DNA of 36,456 bases from Candidatus Saccharimonadota bacterium. Its GTDB lineage: Bacteria > Patescibacteriota > Saccharimonadia > Saccharimonadales > Saccharimonadaceae. The stretch spans positions 1-36,456 of the forward strand of contig CAJPPG010000004.1 of the NCBI GenBank assembly GCA_905372495.1. The letters are read 5' to 3'. The translations under genes and the position numbers were made by a program. Below the pieces are notes generated by a model, which saw only the letters and a list, made by a program, of their open reading frames with translations, ran no database searches and was not told the DNA's origin. Positions 9,104 to 15,280 of this stretch are shown piece by piece (the stretch's first letter is position 1; every line of letters starts with the position of its first letter).

Positions 9104-9639
9104 AATTAGGTAGAACGATTGCAGGAAACCGAGACTCAGCTGAAAGTGAACTTGCAAGACAACAGCTCCTTGAGAAGCGTGAAAAGAAAAAGAGAGTGCA
9201 GCTACTACTACTTGGTGTGGTTGTTGTGGCAACAGTAGTGCTTGGCGTGATTATAATCCAGAGTGCGGTGAAAAAAGTTCCGGCGACAGGTCAGAAGAAG
9301 ACCGAAACGGTAAAATATATACCGACGGTGAGTATTATAGACGAAGATGGCTCAAATTATATTACCGAGCGAACGAAACAATATGTGGGATTGTTTGAAA
9401 AAGATGCGAGCGAAAGTGGGTTAAAAATAATTAAGGCTATTATTCCCGCAGGCAAGGCGCGGGAGGTGGATTTATACTTTGAGGGGAGAGAAGAGTTTTA
9501 TAAGTGTAATTTAGACCGGGGGACAGCGGAGACACTAGAGGATATTGTGAGGATGATAGAGTACTTGAAGAAACAGGGTCTGAAGGTGGGGTATGTGGAC
9601 GTGAGGATTGAGGGGCGGGCCTATTATAAAGTGTTATAA
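9100..9639 (+). CDS. Single-pass division protein, FtsQ/DivIB-like
   Basis: A 179-residue bitopic membrane protein with a charged cytoplasmic N-terminus (about 38 residues), one membrane helix (VQLLLLGVVVVATVVLGVIII) and an outer domain. It ends in VGYVDVRIEGRAYYKVL, which resembles the C-terminal beta strand of FtsQ/DivIB (typically ...DVR...R.Y.K). It lies where ftsQ usually lies, right behind murG, with a 4-nt overlap. It is shorter than typical FtsQ (about 250-280 aa), and I cannot place a clear POTRA domain. The FtsQ assignment is therefore contextual plus a weak C-terminal resemblance. Confidence 0.6.
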   Translation: MKLGRTIAGNRDSAESELARQQLLEKREKKKRVQLLLLGVVVVATVVLGVIIIQSAVKKVPATGQKKTETVKYIPTVSIIDEDGSNYITERTKQYVGLFEKDASESGLKIIKAIIPAGKAREVDLYFEGREEFYKCNLDRGTAETLEDIVRMIEYLKKQGLKVGYVDVRIEGRAYYKVL

Positions 9640-9686
9640 AAGTATAGTATAAGATAGTGGTAGTTTAGGTGGTATAAGGGGGAGTG

Positions 9687-9711
9687 AAACCGGAGTAGGA
9701 TCCGGTTTTTT
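9687..9711 (+). terminator. Intrinsic terminator closing the parA-to-ftsQ run
   Basis: Eight-base-pair perfect stem AAACCGGA / TCCGGTTT with a 6-nt loop and a run of T, 48 nt after the ftsQ-like stop. Confidence 0.92.
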
Positions 9712-9956
9712 GTTAGTTTAGGTTAACTAGGCGAGATAAAGTGAGGAAAAGTGTAAAAGGTATTAATATCTGTTCGGTTTTTAGAGGCTAGACTGATAAT
9801 TTGTTTTGTAATAATTATGTAAAAATGCAAGTATATAAATGTTAAAAATACGTTCGGTTCAAGTTCAATGTGTTCGGATTTTTATGAAATGAAAAAGATA
9901 ATATGCAAGAGAGCGGAACTAGCGATGATAAAAAATTTATAGGGAAGAGTGGAAAG

Positions 9957-10158
9957 TTTTACACAGCTGTGGAAAAGTAAATAAATAAAATGCCAGAAAA
10001 TAATAGGGGTGAGAATATGAAGGTTGGGCTGTGAATAATAGAGGAATATTTGCATAATATATAAACATGTGGAAAAGTAAGTTGAAAAAGTAGGAAAAAA
10101 TATTTAAAAAGCACTTGCATTATGTAGCTAATGGCGCTAAACTAAGGTCAGTGGATAA
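9957..10158. promoter_or_regulatory. Cluster of DnaA-box-like 9-mers in an AT-rich gap
   Basis: Five sites resemble the DnaA box TTATNCACA within about 200 bp: TTTTACACA (9957, +), TTTTCCACA (9968-9976, -), TTATTCACA (10030-10038, -, exact consensus), TTTTCCACA (10068-10076, -) and TTATCCACT (10150-10158, -). The surrounding gap (9712-10300) is very AT-rich and shows no convincing ORF. It may be a replication-origin element, a DnaA titration site or a DnaA-regulated region. The + strand looks G-richer than C on both sides, so no skew switch supports an origin here. Confidence 0.4.
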
Positions 10159-10284
10159 CAAAACAAAAACCACAAACAAAAAGATTAAAAACAATGAGTA
10201 ATCAAGCGAAAATGAATACAGAAGATAATCAAGATTATGAAGTAATTTGCTTGGTAAAGAAGAGCAATAGTTAAAAAGCGGTCT

Positions 10285-10560
10285 TTTTGGCACATTAAAA
10301 AATGTTTGAGGTCGGTCAACTAGGAGTCTTGGCGCGCGTTTAGGAAACGCGTCATCAAAACCATTAGTACATCTATAAACACCTCCCAATTAACTCAACA
10401 AACAACCTACACAATAAGTCTCTCAACGGTTATAGTCATATATTCAGTTTTGCACTGAATAAAACTATAGCAGCATTTATTGTTTAGAAATTTTAAACAA
10501 AAAACATACAAAAACAAACACGCTGAAATTTCTAGTTGAGCGATCTCAAACTAAAGAGCT
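10285..10560. ncRNA. Candidate structured RNA closed by a 20-bp long-range helix
   Basis: 10304-10323 is complementary to 10532-10551 over 20 positions, with one G-G mismatch and one G-T pair. Inside lie a 7-bp hairpin CGCGTTT / AAACGCG (335-341 with 345-351 of this kb), a two-part hairpin (431-436 with 464-469, capped by ATTCAGT / ACTGAAT) and a GTTTA / TAAAC hairpin near 10482-10498. The strand is unsettled. On the - strand an extended -10 (TGTTATAT, near 10564-10571) precedes the element and a six-T run follows the closing helix, giving a ~265-nt transcript divergent from rsmH. The wobble pairs fit the + strand better. It matches no RNA family I know. Confidence 0.5.
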
Positions 10561-10586
10561 TCTATATAACAGAGAATATAAGTCTT

Positions 10587-10595
10587 TGATATAAT
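10587..10595 (+). promoter_or_regulatory. Extended -10 promoter of rsmH (leaderless start)
   Basis: TGA followed by consensus TATAAT (10590-10595), then exactly 6 nt to the rsmH ATG at 10602. The transcription start should coincide with the ATG. Confidence 0.65.
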
Positions 10596-10601
10596 AGAGG
10601 C

Positions 10602-11480
10602 ATGGAAGAGCTTCATAAACCAGTGTTACTATCAGAAGTTCTCGAGATTTTGCAACCGAATCCGGGTGAATCGTATTTAGATTTGACGGCGGGATATGCA
10701 GGTCATGCGGGAAAGATTTTGGCGGTTACGCGGAATTATAAAGAATCGGTTCTAGTGGACCGAGACGAGAATGCAATTAAGGTTTTATCAGAGAAGTACC
10801 CTGAGGGTGAATTTGATATAAAACTAATGCATGAAGATTTTTATAATGCGGCGCAGTCTTTAATCGAGTGTGGAAAAACTTTTGATATGATTTTAGCTGA
10901 TTTTGGGGTATCTTCACCGCAACTGGATAATTCAGAGCGAGGTTTTTCATTTATGCATGAGGGGGCACTGGATATGCGAATGGATCAAACACAAGACTTG
11001 TCAGCGGAGACGGTTGTAAACCATTGGTCAGAAAAAAGGCTAATTGAAATTTTTGAGCAATATGGAGAAGAGTCATCAGGGCTAGCAAGAAAACATGCGA
11101 GAGAAATTGTGTATAACCGGCCATGGAAAACTACAAAGGAGCTGGCGGAAGCCTTGAGCCCGAAAGGATGGTATGGCAAGCACCCAGCAACCAAAGTTTT
11201 TCAAGCAATCAGAATTGCTGTTAATGAAGAATTGACCTTGATCGAAAAAACTTTACCGTTGATTCCGAAATTACTGAAACCAGGTGGACGTATTGCAATA
11301 ATAACTTTTCATAGCTTGGAAGATAGGCTGGTGAAACAGTATTTTAAAGAGGTGAGTTCACTGGGGAACGAATCAGAGCTAGAGATTTTGAATAAAACGC
11401 CGATTGTTGCGGGCATGGATGAATTAGTTATCAATCCAAGAGCTAGAAGCGCAAAACTGAGGGCAGCTAGAAAAATTTAG
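10602..11480 (+). CDS. rsmH: 16S rRNA m4C1402 N4-methyltransferase RsmH (MraW)
   Basis: SAM-dependent methyltransferase that modifies C1402 in the ribosomal P site. The 292-residue product (normal about 300) begins HKPVLLSEVLE, the standard RsmH start. It continues with the SAM-binding LDLTAGYAGHAGKIL (canonical D.T.G.GGH; the second GG is AG here), ILADFGVSSPQLDNSERGFSF with the DxGVSSxQLD motif, and ends with FHSLEDRLVKQYF and NPRARSAKLRAARK. In most bacteria it follows mraZ at the head of the dcw cluster. Here mraZ is absent, and rsmH lies downstream of ftsI-mraY-ftsW-murG, driven by its own leaderless promoter. Confidence 0.95.
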   Translation: MEELHKPVLLSEVLEILQPNPGESYLDLTAGYAGHAGKILAVTRNYKESVLVDRDENAIKVLSEKYPEGEFDIKLMHEDFYNAAQSLIECGKTFDMILADFGVSSPQLDNSERGFSFMHEGALDMRMDQTQDLSAETVVNHWSEKRLIEIFEQYGEESSGLARKHAREIVYNRPWKTTKELAEALSPKGWYGKHPATKVFQAIRIAVNEELTLIEKTLPLIPKLLKPGGRIAIITFHSLEDRLVKQYFKEVSSLGNESELEILNKTPIVAGMDELVINPRARSAKLRAARKI

Positions 11481-11558
11481 TAAATGACTAAACTAGTCTG
11501 AACGGGAAAGCGAGGATAGTTTTTGGGATGATAAAAATAAAAATAAAAAGGAGGCAAT

Positions 11559-11624
11559 ATGCCAAAGCAAATCATTGTCAAAAACTCATCTCGAGCACAG
11601 AAAATCAAAGTTAATTTTCGCTAG
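11559..11624 (+). CDS. 21-residue ORF, possible leader peptide
   Basis: A 22-codon ORF with an excellent ribosome-binding site: AGGAGG sits 5 nt before the ATG. The product starts MPKQIIVK and ends KIKVNFR; it is basic and matches no small ribosomal protein I recognise. A TGATAAAAA extended -10-like sequence lies about 20 nt upstream. It is followed directly by a structured RNA segment and a terminator ahead of the ftsL-like gene, the layout of a leader peptide controlling a downstream gene. It could also be a free-standing microprotein. Translation is likely from the RBS; function is unknown. Confidence 0.5.
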   Translation: MPKQIIVKNSSRAQKIKVNFR

Positions 11625-11639
11625 AGAAAAACAAATAGT

Positions 11640-11880
11640 CTAAACTTAAGTCTTAAAGGCTTTAATTTTGGATACTTCAGACCCTTCGGGGTCTGCTATC
11701 GGGAAACTTTCGGAAACGACGGCGTCCCGACACGGTTGTAAAGTCAACTGGGATAAGTGTTTAACAGAAAAGATATGACCTTCCCGAAAACTCTTATTAG
11801 CGATGCGGTGGTGCGGTTAATAAGAGGTTTCGGTCTATGACGGGGCAAGTTCGCTAAACGGAGGCGCTCCGACCCAAAAA
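11640..11880 (+). ncRNA. Candidate structured RNA between the 21-codon ORF and ftsL-like gene
   Basis: The 240-nt stretch has no ORF but dense pairing. CAGACCC-TTCG-GGGTCTG is a perfect hairpin (11678-11695). TCGGGA / TCCCGA (11699-11704 with 11725-11730) encloses TCG-GAAA-CGA with a GNRA tetraloop. GTTG / CAAC forms a small hairpin near 11735-11748. A 16-position helix with one mismatch pairs CCGAAAACTCTTATTA (11784-11799) with TAATAAGAGGTTTCGG. CGGAG-GCG-CTCCG lies at 11859-11871. GC content is well above the flanks. No RNase P, tmRNA or riboswitch signature that I know fits. Confidence 0.5.
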
Positions 11881-11912
11881 TAAACAAAACGAAACAAAAA
11901 ATAACAACAATT

Positions 11913-11967
11913 AAAAACTCTAATTAAAACCTTTATTTTGCTGAGAAGATTTTAGCGAGAGTTTTTT
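11913..11967 (+). terminator. Terminator-like hairpin just upstream of the ftsL-like gene
   Basis: AAAAACTCT (11913-11921) pairs with AGAGTTTTT (11958-11966), with a smaller inner stem (GCTGA / TTAGC) and a six-T run. It lies 26 nt before the ftsL-like ATG, so it either ends the upstream RNA or acts as an attenuator for the next gene. Confidence 0.65.
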
Positions 11968-11992
11968 GAAGACAAAAAAGCGAGGAAAACAA

Positions 11993-12409
11993 ATGCAGAG
12001 TGGAGTGAGAACTGTGCGACAACAGGGGTTTGGCAATTTACGTGGAATGAGTATGCGCAACGTGAGCGAGCGTCCTAAGACTAGCTATCTTGCGAATGCG
12101 GTGAGCTCTGGATATTCACGTAATCGCAATACAGTGCGACACCAGGCAAGGGGGATTGGGCGAATTTCAGCAATTGCAATTTTAGTAATCGAAGTTTTTA
12201 TGATTGGTTTGTTTTATGTGTCTGAGCAGTCTAAGGTAACAACTTACGATTATAAAATGAGTGCAATGGATGCGCAGATTGCAAATCTAGAGGCAGAACG
12301 TGATGACCTTAAGGTCGAGCAGGCAAGACTTAATTCAATTGCAAAGAACGCAAAGTCAACAGTGGCAGCCAATATGGAAACTGCGCATGTGGCTGGTTAT
12401 GCGGATTAG
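11993..12409 (+). CDS. FtsL-like bitopic membrane protein with coiled coil
   Basis: ATG 11993 is chosen because GAGG sits about 8 nt upstream; an in-frame TTG at 11966 lies inside the terminator hairpin. The 138-residue protein has a basic cytoplasmic region of about 55 residues, one membrane helix (ISAIAILVIEVFMIGLFYV) and a heptad-like coiled coil (MSAMDAQIANLEAERDDLKV...), which is the FtsL/DivIC/LytB-like plan. It lies behind rsmH, where ftsL is normally found. FtsL scaffolds FtsQ, FtsW and FtsI at the divisome. Sequence identity in this family is low, so the call rests on topology and neighbourhood. Confidence 0.65.
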   Translation: MQSGVRTVRQQGFGNLRGMSMRNVSERPKTSYLANAVSSGYSRNRNTVRHQARGIGRISAIAILVIEVFMIGLFYVSEQSKVTTYDYKMSAMDAQIANLEAERDDLKVEQARLNSIAKNAKSTVAANMETAHVAGYAD

Positions 12410-12452
12410 TTTAAGCTTATTTTAAACTTTGGCATTTTCTTATTCTCTATAA

Positions 12453-12526
12453 ATATGGTAAAATAAGAGTAATTTTTACGCATTAAGCCTGTTTCTTATG
12501 ATGGGCAAAAAACAGGGAAGGAGAAA
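12453..12526 (+). promoter_or_regulatory. infB promoter and leader hairpin
   Basis: An extended -10 (TGG TAAAAT, near 12455-12465) starts a leader of roughly 50 nt. In it CCTGTTT (from about 12489) pairs with AAACAGG ending just before the AAGGAG ribosome-binding site. The 7-bp hairpin abuts the RBS and could tune infB translation. Confidence 0.45.
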
Positions 12527-12527
12527 A

Positions 12528-14303
12528 ATGGCGGAGACCCAAGAGAAGATCATTCAGATCGCAGGCTCAATCACGGTAGATGAATTAGCGGAGGCATTAG
12601 GGCTTTCGGTGACTGCGTTGATCGGGGAGCTATTTAAGCAGGGAATTATGGCGACAATTAATCAACGCCTAGATTTTGATACTGCAAGCTTAATTATTGA
12701 TGAATTGAAGTTGGAAAATGTGAGACTAGAACGCAAAAATACTGCGACAAAGACCTCGAATTTCCACAGGGAATTATCAGAGAAAGCGGTCTTACGTCCA
12801 CCAGTAGTAGCTGTGATGGGCCACGTTGATCATGGTAAAACAACATTACTAGACTCCCTGTTACACAAAAAGACGGTGGAAGGAGAGGCCGGCGGTATTA
12901 CGCAGCATATTTCAGCTTATCAGTTAAAACACGATGACCGTTTGATTACTTTTTTGGATACGCCAGGACATGAGGCCTTTGCGGCGATTCGTCAACACGG
13001 TGCAATGTTGACGGATATTGTAGTTATTGTGGTGGCAGCTGATGATGGTGTGAAACCACAGACGATTGAGGCAATTAAGTTCGCGCAGGGCGCAAATGCG
13101 AAGATTATTGTGGCAATTAACAAGATCGACCGTGAGGGAGCGGATATTCCACGCACAATGGCTGATTTGGCACAACACGGTTTGCAGCCAGAAGAATGGG
13201 GTGGAGACGTGACGATGGTACCAATTTCGGCAAAACGTGGCGACAATTTGGATAAATTACTAGATATGATTCTATTGACTGCCGATATTGAAGAATTGAA
13301 GGCAGATGTGGAAATTCCAGCGGAAGGGCTAGTAATTGAATCTCATATGGAGATTGGCAAGGGGTCAGTAGTTAATTTATTGGTGACTGGCGGGGAATTA
13401 AAGACCGGGGAATTTATAGTAGCTGGTAGTGCCTACGGCAAGATTCGTACGATGATGGATTTTAGGGGGAAGCCAAAGGGAAAAGCTACACCTTCAACAC
13501 CAGTAACGGTAACTGGTTTTAAAGAATTACCAAACTTCGGTGATCGATTTATTGAGGTGAAAGATGAAAAAACGGCCAGAAAACAGGCGCTACTAAATGC
13601 TCAGGCGGAGGCTTCGGAGTCGGCTTCAGTAAATGTGACTTCGTCTGATCTCTTAAGAATGATGAATACTGCAGATAATTCAAAGGTGTTTAATGTAATT
13701 ATTAAGGGAGACGTATTAGGTTCAGTGACATCTGTAGTTGACTCATTGAAGATGATCGATACTAAGGGTGAAATCTCTCTAAATATCGTGTCTTCTGGGG
13801 TTGGCGATGTGACGGAAAATGATGTTTATATGGCTGAAGGTGATAATACGGTAATTTATGGCTTCAATGTGAATATTCCAACTAATATTGTGAAGTTAGC
13901 AGCAAGAGATGGCGTAGAGATCCGTAATTATCGGGTAATTTACGAGTTACTTGATGATGCGAAACAATCGATGGAACAGCTACTTGATGATGAAGTGGTT
14001 GAGGAAGAAACTGGCGAAATGAAGATCAAGGGAGTCTTTAGGACTGAACGTACCGCAATTATTGCTGGTGGAGAAGTTTTGACTGGTCGCGTTAATGCGG
14101 GGATGCTTGGTCGTGTCTATCATGAAAAAGAGCTGATCGGCGAGGTGGAAGTGGATTCAGTCCAGAAGGAAAAGATGCAGGTCAACGAGTTGGTGGCCGG
14201 TGAAACTGGTGGTATTGCTTTTAAGCTGGAGAAGAAGCTTGTAATCGAAATTGGGGACCGTGTAAAATTCTTTACAAGGGAGCTAAGGAAGAAAAAGCTT
14301 TAG
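12528..14303 (+). CDS. infB: Translation initiation factor IF-2, short form
   Basis: GTPase that places initiator tRNA on the 30S subunit and promotes subunit joining. I place the start at ATG 12528 (591 aa) because AAGGAG precedes it at ideal spacing; an in-frame ATG at 12498 lies in the leader hairpin. An IF2 N-terminal HTH-like module (ITVDELAEALGLSVTALIGELFKQG) is followed by the G domain: GHVDHGKT (near residue 98), GGITQHI, DTPGHEAF, NKID and SAK. Domains II, III and IV complete the protein. It lacks the long linker N-terminus of E. coli IF2 (890 aa), as is common in reduced genomes. Confidence 0.95.
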   Translation: MAETQEKIIQIAGSITVDELAEALGLSVTALIGELFKQGIMATINQRLDFDTASLIIDELKLENVRLERKNTATKTSNFHRELSEKAVLRPPVVAVMGHVDHGKTTLLDSLLHKKTVEGEAGGITQHISAYQLKHDDRLITFLDTPGHEAFAAIRQHGAMLTDIVVIVVAADDGVKPQTIEAIKFAQGANAKIIVAINKIDREGADIPRTMADLAQHGLQPEEWGGDVTMVPISAKRGDNLDKLLDMILLTADIEELKADVEIPAEGLVIESHMEIGKGSVVNLLVTGGELKTGEFIVAGSAYGKIRTMMDFRGKPKGKATPSTPVTVTGFKELPNFGDRFIEVKDEKTARKQALLNAQAEASESASVNVTSSDLLRMMNTADNSKVFNVIIKGDVLGSVTSVVDSLKMIDTKGEISLNIVSSGVGDVTENDVYMAEGDNTVIYGFNVNIPTNIVKLAARDGVEIRNYRVIYELLDDAKQSMEQLLDDEVVEEETGEMKIKGVFRTERTAIIAGGEVLTGRVNAGMLGRVYHEKELIGEVEVDSVQKEKMQVNELVAGETGGIAFKLEKKLVIEIGDRVKFFTRELRKKKL

Positions 14304-14317
14304 ATATATAATCTACG

Positions 14318-14347
14318 AAATAAGGCACCTCGGGTGTCTTATTTTTT
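14318..14347 (+). terminator. Intrinsic terminator after infB
   Basis: AAATAAG and CACC pair with GGTG and CTTATTT around a single G-T pair and a TCG loop, followed by six T. Confidence 0.93.
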
Positions 14348-14517
14348 CTCTTGTTGTTATGTTCGGTTTTTGTTCGGAGATAGGGAAACAAACAACAAAC
14401 AGTTTTTTAGAGAAAAAATGGTATTAAGATTTGGCTGGCGGACGGGCTGAGTTCTTGTGAAAAGAGATAGGGGAAAAGTCCAGACAAGGGAAAGAGAAAA
14501 AATCGAATTTTGACCTA

Positions 14518-14556
14518 AAAACCCGTGAAATTTGACTAAAAAGCGGGTTTTCACGG
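14518..14556 (+). promoter_or_regulatory. Two mutually exclusive 8-bp hairpins
   Basis: AAAACCCG (14518-14525) pairs perfectly with CGGGTTTT (14544-14551). CCGTGAAA (14523-14530) pairs perfectly with TTTCACGG (14549-14556). The two stems share bases on both sides and cannot coexist. The first ends in TTTT like a weak terminator, so the pair has the form of a terminator/antiterminator switch. No gene clearly follows. Confidence 0.35.
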
Positions 14557-14569
14557 AGAAATTTGTGAA

Positions 14570-15070
14570 AAATTGAGCGCTAACAGGGGTGGCTTTAGGT
14601 TAGTAATTCTGAAGCTCTTCTCCGGATTTTCGGAATTGCTGAGAATTGCACGAGTTCTAACAGATATAAGTGGTGGTTTATGGGTGTATTTATGGGATTG
14701 ATAAGGGTATAAAAACCCTAAAAGTAAGTGTTTTCCTGCTGATCTTTAGTCGATTTTAAGGGGGAGGCGAGCGAAGGCCGGTTCGACTACTAGTATATTG
14801 GGTGTTTATAGGAGGGTGCGATGGATATGTGGTTTTAATGAGTTCGACGGACTTCTTGATCTAGTGCGTCGTAAAATAGTTATTGTACGACATTGTAAAT
14901 ATGGACAAAAAACGATTAACTATACATTTAAAATTAGTTATAAAAATCGGATAATATATAAACGTGAGCATAATGTGACTTTTTATGCAATTATCTCCGC
15001 TAATTCTTTTATGGGTCTTCTTGGGGCTTTTGATGACTTTTGACGCTCTGAGAGCCTCTAGGAGCCACTT
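14570..15070 (+). other. Gene-free, structure-rich stretch after infB
   Basis: No convincing ORF. Pairing includes an extended stem from GTTAG-T-AATTCT (14599-14610) to AGAATT...CTAAC (14642-14661), capped by TCCG / CGGA; AGGGT / ACCCT (14704-14719); TAGTCGA / TCGACTA (14747-14753 with 14783-14789); and GTCGTA / TACGAC near 14870-14890. GGAGG at about 14812 precedes a 5-codon ATG ORF (MDMWF). An extended -10-like TGGTATTAA at about 14419-14427 could start a transcript. It could be another noncoding RNA or only a decayed region. Confidence 0.3.
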
Positions 15071-15154
15071 TAAGTCATAATTGATAATTTATATATACTA
15101 ATTCTTTCCTGCTTGATATAGAAGCGTTTAATGTGGGTAAGTATAAATAATAAG

Positions 15155-15206
15155 TAACAGGAGTAGAGAAGAGTCAGATTTATTTCTAACAGGGGTAGAG
15201 AAGAGT
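15155..15206 (+). repeat. Direct repeat pair, 20 bp
   Basis: TAACAGGAGTAGAGAAGAGT (15155-15174) recurs at 15187-15206 with one change (19 of 20 identical) after a 12-nt gap. The first ten bases (TAACAGGGGT) also occur at 14581. The pair lies between the infB side and the coupling-protein gene's terminator. Function unknown. Confidence 0.6.
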
Positions 15207-15255
15207 GGAGTCTAGAAGAATGAGCTTTAGGAAAAATTGGTGTAATTTTGAGATT

Positions 15256-15279
15256 AAAACACCCCCTCGAGGCGTTTTT
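15256..15279. terminator. Terminator hairpin at the end of the coupling-protein gene
   Basis: AAAACACC pairs with GGCGTTTT (one G-T pair) just beyond the - strand stop codon. T runs occur on both strands, so it may stop transcription from both sides. Confidence 0.7.
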
Positions 15280-15280
15280 A

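Noticed and set aside
9957..10158. Calling the DnaA-box cluster oriC
   Set aside because: dnaA is absent from the window, genes on both sides run in the same direction and the base skew does not seem to switch, so only a DnaA-box-like cluster is reported.
10120..10389. 89-codon minus-strand ORF beginning MGGVYRCTNGFDD
   Set aside because: It spans the AT-rich gap and one arm of the long-range helix, has no family match I recognise, and its sequence is a shadow of the structured element.
10355..10430. Minus-strand resemblance to the 3' end of 23S rRNA (GTTGA...TGTGTA...TACTAATG)
   Set aside because: The similarity is scattered short words with an insert; the space before it holds rsmH, so no 23S gene fits. 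Treated as chance.
11734..11744. GGTTGTAAAGT, identical to a stretch of 16S rRNA
   Set aside because: Only 11 bases match; flanking sequence does not align to 16S rRNA, and no rRNA gene is present.
14471..14485. GGGGAAAAGTCC-like sequence resembling the RNase P RNA core GAGGAAAGTCC
   Set aside because: The match has an extra A and G for A, and no partner CR-V segment (ACAGAA...CGGCTTA-like) or other conserved RNase P regions follow. A rnpB call is not supported.
14798..15043. 81-codon ORF starting with TTG
   Set aside because: Weak start, no clear RBS in frame, odd composition and overlap with several predicted stems; more likely structured noncoding sequence.
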